A stretch of 64,000 nt of DNA from Sepioteuthis lessoniana. Its lineage: Eukaryota; Mollusca; Cephalopoda; Myopsida; Loliginidae. The position numbers and the translations under genes are program-made. The stretch is taken from assembly GCA_963585895.1 (NCBI GenBank), contig OY757934.1:40885354-40949353 (forward strand), given 5' to 3'. Positions 24,367-37,761 of the stretch are shown here, piece by piece. The notes beneath the pieces are model-generated. The model saw only the letters and a program-made list of their open reading frames with translations. It ran no database searches and had not been told where the DNA came from. Numbering within the stretch: the first letter of the stretch is position 1; every line of letters starts with the position of its first letter.

Positions 24367-27300
24367 CGAAACGGGTCAAACAAAAATTTACTAAACATTA
24401 TATTCCTTGTGAAATTTGGCTGGCCATTTAGAAATCACTGTGAGCCACATGAGGCCCGCGAGCCGCAGTTTAACCCCTGACTGCTTTACAACAATGCGAT
24501 GTGATTAAGACAAATTTTCCTGCCAAGGAAAAAGTGAAGAGGCCAGTGGAAAGCAAACCATAATTACCATCCAATCGGAGATTTTGTAAACAATTTAATG
24601 CATTGGAAATCCAAAGAAAAATTCCTACTTACTCACAAATAGTTTTGTTTTGCTCAAGTATATGACAAATTCCACCATTGTGACAAATTTGTATTTGACA
24701 TAAATACAAACACTTCTTATTCACACAGAAATAATTCTGGGGACATTGGTTGGAATAGATTAAATTGCAAGGATTGGCAAAATTTTGACTACCTGAAACG
24801 AAAAGAACACATTGTTTGTAATTATTGCAAAAATAAATAAATAAAAAGTAAAGAAAATGAATCAATAATTCTTGTCTTGTACTGAATAAGAAAAGGTAAA
24901 TTAAATAAATAAATAAATAAATAAAAAATAGATAAAAAGAAACGGAAAATCTTGTTCTAAACGAAAATACATATTAAAAAAAAAAAAGATTGTCAGTACT
25001 TAGACCAATGACCCACCTTAAAAAGGTCTTGTGCCATACTCGCTCGTTCGGTGGGGCGTGTAACAAATACCCACAACAGTACTGACATGCACCGGAAATC
25101 CTGTTTAGTAACTATCTTACATTACCATTTTCCTAATTATTGTATCTTAGCCAGAAACGGATGTTTAAGAATTACTTCAAAATATCTATATCATCAGATA
25201 ATCAAATGGAAATCAATGTAAATGTTAAGAACAATCAAAAGAAAATTTTCGGAATAAAATCAGAAAATTTCCCGCCTTTTTCTCCATTATCTATATTATG
25301 TACAGCAGTATGTGTATCGTCTGTCTATAATCAAAACCTCTAAATTATCATAAAATTAATTGGATTTTATCAAATAGAGTAAACTTACAACTTATAATTG
25401 GAATTGAAAGATGTCATATTTTTCAACAGTCAGGATTGATATACTAGGGTGAGTCAAAAGTTTTACAATATTTTAGCAACGAATGCTTTTGCTGAGGCTG
25501 GGAAAGTGATGAACCACTCCATAGCTGGATTTGCCTCTATGGCTTGAGTTGTATAACAGAGAAAGACAACAATGTTGATGTATAAAAATATAATCTGCTT
25601 TTTTTTCTTTTCCTTTTATTACACGAAATGTACGTATAGCTAGACTGAGAGAGGGTTAAGATGGCTGAGCTTGCACACACACTGGGGCGACAGTACTGTT
25701 CTGTGAAACCTTTCTACCCTTCTTCTTCGTTCTCTACTTTCACGAGACTGGTACAGGGCCACCGCAGGGCATCGAATCATTTTAGTTTCTCCTCGCTTCT
25801 CTACTTTCGCGGGTCTCATACATCTCAGGTTTTTCTCTACTTCTCAACCCATGGCAGTATGGTGCCGGCCCAGAGCCAAGAGTGATGTGATGTCTAGTAG
25901 TTACCTTGAGTCGGTCTTCTCTCCGGTCTCCGCACGTCTCTGCTGGTTACATAATATTCCGAACACCTACGCAAATTATCCTGGACACACCTCTAGTCTA
26001 CCACCGACGCGTTACACGCGGATAGCCTACCTGACCTTACCTGATTGTCGCTGTTCTGGCAGTCTGAGTGAAATTTCTTGTGGCATTTGGTTACTGTACA
26101 CTGATAATCTGTGCAGAACAAATGTTTTTGGTTGCTTCCATGGCGTTATGGCCCAGTTGAAACTCTTAAAACATAAGAATTAGATCACATTGCACGTTCA
26201 TCTGTGAGGCTTTCAAATCACACACTGAGTTAAGTAATGCACAACGTATCAGCGCACCAGCAACCTCGATAATACCAACCACAGCAAGTATCTTCCATTA
26301 CAGGTTGAACTGCTTCGGGCACGTGATATACCCCTCGTAAACTAACACATACGTAAATATCGAAAAACGTTTGACTCGCTCTTGTATTTTAGGATGTTTT
26401 ATCATGTGTACTCGAGGAAAAATTTAATTCTTGTTATGAACTATTTTCATTTTATTTATTGAAGTCAGAGAAAATGCTTACCAGTTAATTTTTTAAAAGC
26501 CTCAATTGATTTTTCAACATCTTTTACTTTTCCCAAACGTGTGGTGCTATTTATGTTTTTTGTAGCGTTCGTAACAGCCTCTATGACATTCTGAGAATTA
26601 GATTGCATAATAGCAGCATTTATTTGTAAGGCATAATCGACAATTGTTGAACCATTTCTAAAAAAGAAGAATATAAAAAAGAAAATTACAAACTGGTTTT
26701 CATTTCGTCAAACTTGAAATTCACAAATTCTTAGTTTCATTAGAGGGATTTTAACAGCATGTCGACCCGACTAAGGTTATTTTATGCCTAGAGGTTAAGG
26801 AATCGCGTTCATTGTACGTGCATATTTATATTTTTTGTGTAGCTGTTGAATAACCGTCTTGGTATAAGCCATAAAAAATTTCTTGTCGGAAAGAAATTAC
26901 CATCGACAATGCATTCTGGGTAAAATGTTGGAGTGGGAGAAGAGATAGATTCATGTCTCTCCTCTACAGTGGATACAGTGATCGTATTCTAAACACAGTT
27001 GACAGAGAAGTTCTCAAATTAGAGTCACAGATAAATTTCTTATGCATTTAGTTATTCTGTATTTAATTCTTAGAGCGGCAGCACGGTGAAAGAATTCGGC
27101 AAAGCAGGTTCAAATTCCGGATCGGGTAGTTTATTTTCGCTTCGCAATAGTTTCTTGTGAAAAGCGAGAATTCTTCTCCTACCACAGGTAAAATTACATT
27201 TGAAAACCTTTAGTATTGGAAAAATGCAGTCCATCTTAGGTGTTTAATAATAGGTCAGGGGTCATTACTTGCTAACAGTATCATGTAATCCAATATAGAA

Positions 27301-30300
27301 TGTCATAGGTTACTTGGAGAGGAGATGGGCAATGGCATGAGAGATGCTATGAAGGGGAATTCTTAAGTACAAATCTGGAGTAGGTTTTCAGGAGTATACC
27401 TGAAGTAATATACTGAAAAAAAAATTCATGGTTAATCTATTGCAAAGAAAAAGTAATGTTCATTCTACTGAATAAATCTACAACGAATGTGAAATAATTT
27501 TAAAAATCAAATCACTACTAAACCAATAAGCTGATTGCATTTTGTTCTCTCGTTAACTAAAATGAGAAAACTTTACACTTACTTAAATCCGAAAACAGTC
27601 ACTCCACGGAAACCACTGATATTTTGATATTGATTAAATAACTGAAAAAAGAAAAAAAGAAAAAAAAAACAGCCGGTAAATATGATTATATGCATTGAAA
27701 TTCATCAATTAGATATTATCATTATCATGATCATCAATGCTGACAGCATTGGTGCCCTTAGCTATCCACATCCTCTGTCCTTATCAGCCATCGTTCTTAC
27801 TAGCTTTTCTAGACGGCATCCAGTGTCCACACAGAGCTGATGGATGTAAGTTTTTGCTAATCGGCTGACACTGGTATATCCATGGCAAAGAGTCTATGTG
27901 TAGGAGTTTATGGGAAAACATCGTTTATGAGTTCGTTCTTACTTTTCCAGCAGAGTACTGCATGTCTTGTTCGTCTTGCTTGGATATTTTGATGGGAGGT
28001 AAGTTGTCATACAGCTGCTGTTCTGTGGGTTGTTGCTTCCTGGAATTATTCCTAACAGCATGCAGAATCATTGAGTAGTTCAACCTAGCCTTTTCTCCAA
28101 GCGTTTCGTTAAGGTCCAAGTGGTGCAACCATGCAACAGTACTGTCATGACTACATTTTGGAAGAATAAGTATTTTCTTTTTTCAGAGATCAGATTTTCA
28201 TATGTTCTTTAATAGCAGTTCATACTTAATCTATGTGTCTGTTGACCTCGCTTTCAGTTAATGAGATATTGCAACCGAGGTAAATGAACTAGACTATAAA
28301 TTTCAGAAGCTTAGTATTTGCATCATCTTGATTAAATACACGTATTTTATCTGAGCTCACGTAGAGACCAATGTCTCTCGCAATGCAGCGGAGATTTGGC
28401 TTGAGCAGATGCATTTGCAAGAAGCGCTCGATGATCGGATTTATTTTTCGTTTTTCTAAAATTCAAATTAATCTAGTTTTCAAGTTGCTTGGAACTTTAA
28501 ATAGGTACCCAAACCTCGACAGAGGACGCTTGATATGTTTATATTAGATAAGTGTTTTCATAAGTTAAAATTTGTTCAATAATATATTAGGAAAGAAACG
28601 ACTTTCTTATCTTCCGTAGACGCAAACATTACATAGGACTGGCCCGTTTATCAAGGATCACACAAAAATGTTAATAACTGCATATTTCGGAACAAAAACA
28701 ATAAAAACGTTTGATTGAACAATAACCAAATGATAAACTTAACTTATCTTATCTTATTAGGAAAACAAAATGACAAATTCATATTGGTTTGGTGAGTGAT
28801 AAGGAAGATACTTCAGTTGTCTGACCAAGGATCAATATTAACATTAACATGATATACTAACAATGAACAAACGGAAAGAAGGACACGATAATCTCATCTA
28901 CTCATTCAGAAACATTTTATATAAATGTAACATAAATACAAGTATCATTGAAAGAATACACAAACAAGTCCCAACTGCTATAAATATCTATATATTGTTC
29001 TATCAACAAGCAATATGAGGAAAAAATGAAAAAGGCTTATTTGAGATTGATAGACAGTAAATGGTCATAGCCATGATGGCTTTATTGTTTGATAACGAAG
29101 TTGGAGGCAATATATCTACTGTTAAAAATACAGAGGCAAAAGAGAGCGAGATTGGATTTCTGTGATTGTCATGCGACAGTCTACGAGCAACCTAATCGAC
29201 ACGCTCATTCTCCAAGGGAGACAATTATTGTTTCTCTACATTGTTACTGTTTATTTGAGAATACGATAACTATTGCCATAGATTGACGTAAAACGACAAT
29301 CAAAACTTATTAGAGTCATGTTATAAAAATAATAAATTAAAAACTTCAATATTTTCGAGAAATATTGGTAGATATAAGTACGAATTGTTGATTGTAGTTG
29401 GTGAATGAAAAATTGTTCGCAGATGGTGATATCATCACTCATTTGAACATTTATCATCATCCCTGACTCAAATATTAAGTCAAATTGTAGATATCGAAAT
29501 ATTTTTTACATAAAAATTTGTCCACTTACACTCAAGCATCCACCGTATGTATTTACTCTATCCTTATGGTACGAGAACGATTCAATACAAGGTCATTCTT
29601 TTTAAAGCAGAATACAACTGGTTTGAAATCAGTGTTTCTAGATCAGTCGCCGCATCAAGGACAAAGAGACCAGTCTCTTCTACTATTTATCCTCTGCTGA
29701 GAGGAGAGGAAATAGATTTATGCTTTTCCCAAGGACTTACAATATCGTCCAGGATTTGAACTCAAGTCACCGTGTCCGTTTCCTACGACGACAAATGTGA
29801 GACCAGGCACCTTCTCAAGTATCTACATTAATCGGTAACAAAACAAAAACAAAAACAAAAACAAAGCTACTTACTGCTATCATCATAGAATTACGAATCT
29901 CAAAGAAGAAACTGCTTTTTTTGTCTTCAAGGCGTTTGTCGAAAGGATTGTCAAATGATAAGAACATCATTAAACTGGCCTGAGCAACATCTATAAAGAA
30001 TCAGAAATATAATCAATTTAAAAAGGATTATTGAAAGGATATTAAAACAAAATCCAGAGTCTCAGCATAATCCAGCAATGGGTTAAATAGTACCACTAAT
30101 GTTAACGGGCTCATTGGTCTAGTGGGTAGAGCGTTCGCCAATGATCAGGGAGGCCTGGCTTCAATCCTAGGTAGCGTCATACCAAAGACTTTAAGAATAG
30201 TACTTGATACCTCCTTGCTTAGCACTCAGCAATATAAGGTACGTATCAAGAGTAAAGTGGAGCAATCCAGGGAAAGGAGTAGCGCCCTCCCCAACACCTA

Positions 30301-33300
30301 CAGTAGTAGCTATTGAAAAGGGAGCCTTCTGGTCGCCCTCGACTACGGTCGCCAACTTTACTTAATGTTCTTCTACAAGGATGGCTTTGACATTAGATAA
30401 CCCACGAAACTTGGTATGCCATTAAACAAAAAACCAAACCAAACCAATATTGCTAAACAAAAATTCTTAGTGAAGTTATATCATCTTACTGATGCAAAAC
30501 TCAATGCGGAAAGGTTTTTAAAATATTCATAATCATGAGAGAAAAATTGTTGAGGAGGTGTAGACATGCACTTGCACTAGGGGTCGCTAAAGCTCTGCAG
30601 ACCATTGGTAATGCGAATCAAAGGTGCGAACCATTCTCTCTCTTCTCCTCTTGACATTAAACTGCATCCGATGGTTAGGCTCCAGTCCTGGGTCTTTTGG
30701 GAAAGTGGAGTACATCTTCATTGCCATAATTAGCAGGTTCATTCTGAACCGGAGAGATGATACATATTAAGTCCCATCTATGGGTCAAATAGAACTGTTT
30801 AACCATTTAACTGTGCAAACAAATGATTGATGTTAAATTGAATTGCTTGTGTTACATTGCAATACTTGAAACTATTTAATTGTGTGCAGACGAATGAATT
30901 ACGTTGAATAGAATTATTAGTGTTAAATAGCAATATTTGAAACCATCTAACTGTGCACAAAGAAAACAAATTATGTTAGATAGCAACACTTAAAACTGTT
31001 TAACTGTGTGCAAACAAATGATTAATATCAAAGAGAATTATTAATGTTTGATAGCAATACTTAAAACCATTGAATTGTGTGCAAATGAATAAGCGCTGGA
31101 TTGGTTAAAATATCACCTACAAGCAATTCGTTTATATATATATATATATATATATATAAACAGGATTTGGGATTAAATAACCTCAAAGGGTTAATATGCC
31201 ATAAAATCCAACCAACCAATCTTTTCCTCTTGACACTCGGAAGCCTATGGGTTTTGGGTGAGTTCACTCACGCTCTGCCACTCACGTACACTTCCACACT
31301 GACCTTGATCATAACTCCATAACACCACAAGTAAGAAATTCACTTCTATTAAACTCTTCATTTTACAACCAAGAACTGCCAATTTCCGAGAACTCTATCA
31401 CAGGATCATATTTTATTACACTTTACACATACCCACAGGAACCCGTCTCAAGAACTATTTTTCTCACACTCAACTCTCCTTCGACGAAGTTGTTTCTTCT
31501 GGATTCTTGATTATAATAAATATTGTTATATTATTCTAATCTTGCTGTTTGTATCTTTGTTTCCATTACAAATATATTGTGACGCTAAATAGGCGAAAGC
31601 AATAGCGGCGATTTTGATGGGAATTATTTAGAAGTTTTTTCAAATGTAATTTATGAAAAAAGAAAATCTTTCGCCTACTTTTGCTTCAATTCTTTGTCTT
31701 CTGTCCTTACCATTGAACAGTAAAGTCCACATAGCCATAGTCATTTTACAGTCCCATTCTCATATCAGGTAAGCTCTATTCTATTTTTGCCACTGCGAGC
31801 AATCTTAGCCAAAGTTACATTCTTAGCACTCTTAGAACTGAGTTTGTGAGGCATCTTTTAGCTTTCAATGAAGAATTTTACGAAATCAGGAAATAAAGAT
31901 CCCCCCCCCAAAAAAAAACAATTAAAAAAACTCCAACAAACTCTCTACTTCTTTACAATGTTTTAGTGGGGTATCTCGAGTAGTATGATGGTTAATGAGC
32001 TAGATGCTTCATAATTCTGAACTTGTACCAAACTAAGCTAAGCAACAATGTTTTAGTGTAAAATGTCAAGATGTTGAAAAATCTGATTCTCATCAGAGTA
32101 GAGTATCCGTGCTTGATCCTCGTCTCTTCGGAACTGGAATTAGTGACGCTTTTCGACTGAGAATCTATACTATCATTCTGATTGTTTGTATGTACGACAG
32201 TTATAGGCTTTTCTACCAAGGATCTGAGTGTAGTATCTGTACTCGACCCTCGGCTCTTCTGACCTATGCTATTATTTTGCTTGTTTTTATATACAACAGT
32301 TACACTTTTTTCTAATGTTCACAGTCCCCAGCTCATTTGATCTCAACTATTTTTCTGCTGGTTTTTACGTATAACCGTTACACTTTTTTTTTCAGCAAGA
32401 ATTGATTAATTAATTTTAACGGCATATCAACGCATCCAGGGTTATTTTTATACATTTTTATGCAATTGTTTCTTAAGAATCTTTTGTACACAGTTTTATA
32501 GTTTCAAGTATTTCTACCAAGGGCTAATTATTTCAATTTAATGAGTGATTAATTTGCACTCAGTTATATGGTATCAAGTAACCAATAATAATAATATACA
32601 GTCAGGACATAGGAATGGAATTTGGCATAGAAAAAGGTGTAATGCTTGTAATGAAAAGTGGCAAACGACATCTAACTGACGGAATGGAACTACCAAATCA
32701 AGATACGATTAAAACGCTCGGAGAAAACGAAACCTATAAATACTTGGGCATCTTGGAGGCTAACACCATCAAACGAGTGGGAATGAAAGACAAAATTCAA
32801 AAAGAATATTGCAGAAAACCACTCGAGACAAAACTCAATAGCAGGAACCTTATAAAAGTGATAAATACCTGGGCTGTACCTCTCGTTAGATATTCGGGAC
32901 CCTTTCTGAAGTGGACCAGAGATAAACTTAAACAAATGGACCAAAGAACAAGAAAACTAATGACCACGCATAAGGCACTACATCCCAGAGACGACGTTGA
33001 CAGACTATATGTATCAAGAAAAGAGGGAGGAAGAGGACTTGCCAGCATCGAAGACAGCGTTGACACATCGATACAACGACTCGAAGACGACATAGGAAAA
33101 CACGAACGAGGACTGTTTACAGCCATCAGAAACGATACTGAAAACACGATGAACAAAAAGACAATAACTAGGAAACAGAAATGGGAAGAAAAACAACTCT
33201 ATGGGGGTTTTAAATGACTAATAAGCAACATTTCACATCAGAAGACCTGAACCTGGCTAAGAAAAGGGAACTTTAAGAGAGAAACAGAATCTCTCCTAAG

Positions 33301-36300
33301 AGCAGCACAAAACAACGCCAATCATATCAAAACAAGAATAGATAAGACGCCACAAAATAGCAAATGTAGGCTATACGGTGACAGAGATGAAACCATCAAT
33401 CACATTATAAGCGAATGCAGCAAATTAGCACAGAATGAGTATAAGACTAGACATGACTGGGTGGGCAAGGTGATCCACTGGGAGATGTGCAAGAAATTTA
33501 ACCATACCAACAAATGGCATATGCACAACCCAGCACCTATTCTAGAGAATGATACACATAAACTCCTATGGGACTTAGACCTACAGACGGATCACCAAAT
33601 CTCGACCAGAAGACCAGACCCTATAATAATCATCAAAAAAGGAAAAAAAAAAGAAAAAAAAGAAAAGGAGAATTCGCAAAATTGTCGACTTAGCTGTTCC
33701 GACTGACCACAGAATAAAACTGAAAGAATATGAAAAGAAGGATAAATATCTCGACCTTGCTAGAGAATTGAAAAAACTGTGGAACATGACGGTGACAATC
33801 ATACCAATTGTGATTGGTGCTTTTGGTACGGTAACTAAAGGATTACAAAAGGGCCTGGAGGACTTGGAAGTTGGCGGACGAGTGGAGACCATTCAAACAA
33901 CAATATTATTGTGAACAGCCAGAATACTGAGAAGAGTCTTGGAGACTTGAGGAGACTTGCTGTCACTCAAACTCCAGTGAAAGACCATTAGCTGACGCTG
34001 ATGTGAAAAACTCCAATAGAGATAATAATAATAATGATAATGACTATCTTTAGTTAAAAATTATAGCTTCAAGTAACTTTAATATAAACAATTTGCAGTT
34101 ATATGGCATCAGATATTCCTAGACTGTTCACCTCGGTGTAGTAGCTATTGAAAAGGGAGCCTTCGGGTCACCCTCGACTAAGGTCGCCAACTTTACTTAC
34201 TATTCCTTTTGAATAGGTATAATTTTTGAACATATCTTATTTGACTTATAGATTGTATGTACAACCATTCTGGGCCAGAGTGGACCTGAGAGTAATGGTA
34301 GGAAGAGGTACTCCACATTCCCCAGATCTCCAGAAGTGGAGCCTCACAAGCATATGCAGTTTAGTGTCATACTCAGGACATCCTTTTTCCTTGAGGGAAG
34401 TCTACCTCTCTGCAGGGAATACAGCCTGTGTATTCTAAGTCCCGCAGACATATTGGTTTTCAGCTAGGATCAGAGTGTAGTATCTGTACTCTAATCTCAG
34501 CTCTTCTCACCTGGAATCGCTTATGCTTTGTGACTGAGAACCCCTACAGCATAATATTACCCTGGAAGAAATTAGGGAAAAGCCAGCCTTGTTCAAAAGA
34601 GCGAGTTTTTCGTGTTGGTTAACAAGAGAAAAAGAATTGGTTTGCAAATGGACTTCAGCTTTTCTGACTGAAAGCAAAGGAAATCGAAAAACTGGGAAAA
34701 TACGTAGACCAAACTAAAGAATTTCAAAAACTATGGAACCTAGAAGTGATATTTATACCAATAATAATTAGAGACCTTGGAACAATTAGAAAAAGATTTG
34801 AAAAGAGACAGAAGAAACTAGATATCCGTGAAAAGAATGAATCAGTCCAGATCATAGTAAATTAAAATTCTTCATGGAAAGCTAGAGTAAAATAAAAATA
34901 AAAGAGAGGATTCAGTTGGAGATATTTGTACATTCCTTCTTTTTTTTTTTCGCATTAAAAAACATAACAAAATAACAAAAAAAGACTGTTCCATGTTTGT
35001 ATAAGATTTAGATAAAATCAAGGACGGGCTACGAGTATAGGATGGGGTAAGGGAGGTAATAAGAAGACACCAACTAAAGGTAAATGACATGGCATGTTGA
35101 TATTTGAAAATTATTCGCCTACAGCTAACAAATTTTATTGTACAGAACTGCATGCATCAATAAAAAGCAGAAAAGAAAAAGAATAATTTTACCTAAAGTA
35201 GGTTCGAGAATAACTGCATTTGTTGTTGGAACATTGGTGATTGTCGAAGCAGAAGTTGAGGGTGTTGATGTCTGGTAAGTTACAGAGTTATTGGCGGCAG
35301 TTGATTGATCAATTGTTGAATTGCTGGATTGCACTGTCGACTGGGATGTGAAAGATGTGGAGGGAAACGGGCTGTTTCCACCTGTTGATTTGACTGTAGA
35401 CACAGTAGACGCTGACATAGAAGGGGGATTCGGTGAAGTTGATACACTTGAAGCAGACGCATTAGAGACACCTGATAGTATAGATACAGTGGACACAGTC
35501 GAACGAGTTGGATTGGTTGACACTACAGTTGTTGAGGACACTTTGGATGCAGCCACAGTTGTCGTTGTAATTGCGTTGACTCCTGATATGGCCGTCGACC
35601 CTGTTGTCACTGTTACTGAGGTGACTCCAGATGTGGTTGTCGGCCCTGCTGACACTATTGTGGATCCTGTTGAAGATGCTACTGTGTTAACACTTGATGT
35701 GATCGTCGGCCCTGTTGTCGATGCTACTGTGGTGACACCTGATGTGTTTGTCGACCCTACTGATGCTGCCACTGTGGTGGATCCTATTGTGACTCTTGAG
35801 GAAGATGTCGACCCGGTCGTCGATGCTACTGTGGTGACCCCTGATGTGTTTGTCGACCCTACTGATGCTGCCACTGTGGTAGATCCTGTCGTGACTCTTG
35901 ATGAAGTCGTCGACCCTGTCGTCGATGCTACTGTGGTGACCCCTGATGTGTTTGTCGACCCTACTGACGCTGCCACTGTGGTGGATCCTGTTGTGTTTCT
36001 TGATGAAGATGTCGACCCGGTCGTCGATGCTATTGTGGTAACCCCTGATGTGTTTGTCGACCCTCCTGACGCTGCCACTGTGGTAGATCCTGTCGTGACT
36101 CTTGATGAAGTCATTGACCCTGTTGTCGATGCTACTGTGGTGACCCCTGATGTGTTTGTTGACCCTACTGACGCTGCCACTGTGGGGGATCCTGTTGTGA
36201 CTCTTGATGAAGTCGTTGACCCTGTTGTCGATGCTACTGTGGTGACTCCTGATGTGTTTGTCGATCCTACTGACGCTGCCACTGTGGTGGATCCTGTTGT

Positions 36301-37703
36301 GACTCTTGATGAAGTCGTTGACCCTGTTGTCGATGCTACTGTGGTGACCCCTGTTGTGTTTGTCGACCCTACTGACGCTGCCACTGTGGTGGATCCTGTT
36401 GTGACTCTTGATGAAGTCGTTGACCTTGTTGTCGATGCTACTGTGGTGACTCCTGATGTGTTTGTCGACCCTCCTGACGCTGCCACTGTGGTGGATCCTG
36501 CTGTGACTCTTGATGAAGTCGTTGACCCTGTTGTCGATGCTATTGTGGTGACCCCTGATGTGTTTGTCGACCCTCCTGACGCTGCCACTGTGGTAGATCC
36601 TGTCGTGGCTCTTGATGAAGTCGTTGACCCTGTTGTCGATGCTATTGTGGTGACTCCTGATGTGTTTGTCGACCCTCCTGACGCTGCCACTGTGGTGGAT
36701 CCTGTTGTGACTCTTGATGAAGTCGTTGACCCTGTTGTCGATGCTATTGTGGTGACCCCTGATGTGTTTGTCGACCCTCCTGACGCTGCCACTGTGGTAG
36801 ATCCTGTCGTGGCTCTTGATGAAGTCGTTGACCCTGTCCTCGATGATACTGTGGTGATCCCTGATGTGTTTGTCGACCCTACTGACGCTGCCACTGTGGT
36901 GGATCCTGTTGTGACTCTTGATGAAGTCGTTGACCCTGTTGTCGATGCTATTGTGGTAACCCCTGATGTGTTTGTCGACCCTACTGACGCTGCCACTGTG
37001 GTGGATCCTGTTGTGACTCTTGATGAAGTCGTTGACCCTGTCCTCGATGATACTGTGGTGATCCCTGATGTGTTTGTCGACCCTACTGACGCTGCCACTG
37101 TGGTGGATCCTATTGTGACTCTTGATGAAGTCGTCGACCCTGTCGTCGATGCTACTGTGGTGGCTCCTGATGTGTTTGTCGACCCTACTGACGCTGCCAC
37201 TGTGGTAGATCTTGTTGTGACTGTTGATGAAATCGTCGGCCCTGTTGTCGATCTTACTGTGGTAACCCCTGATGTATTTGTTGACCCAGCTGACGCAGCT
37301 GTTATTGTGGATGCTACTGTGGTGCCCCCTGATGTAGTTGTCGACCCCATTGACGCTGTCACAACTGTGGATCCTGTTGTGACTCTTGATGTAGTCGTCG
37401 GCCTCGTTGATCCCGATGACGCTAGGATAGATGCTGTTGATGCTGTACTTCCACTTGAGGTTGTCATTGGTGATGAGTTTGAAGACTGATTCACTGTCGT
37501 CGTGACATTGGTGGCCGTTGTATTTTGGCTGTGTACCGCAACTGAAAAGAGATAATTTTTTCAACATATTAACAAACATTATCTTATTGCCTTGTAAAGT
37601 TTTAACACATACATTATAACTGCAGCTTGGATCTATAAAAAACATAATGTTCTAACTCCCTGTCGATTTGGTTCTGCTTCTTTCAGAGTGATAAGCCGCA
37701 GGC

Positions 37704-37761
<58 letters not shown>

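Noticed and set aside
30106..30180. Functional tRNA gene
   Set aside because: Same reasoning: head of SINE family 2 with a long conserved body.
33581..33892. 103-residue minus-strand ORF
   Set aside because: Antisense of the LINE D C-terminal region.
35321..37489. 722-residue plus-strand ORF, Asp/Val-rich
   Set aside because: Antisense shadow of the mucin repeat exon; kept open because the 102-bp unit has no stop in this frame. No start context or splice structure.
35687..37645. 652-residue minus-strand ORF, His/Ser/Asn-rich
   Set aside because: Out-of-frame reading of the same repeat; it does not fit the splice phases of neighbouring exons.
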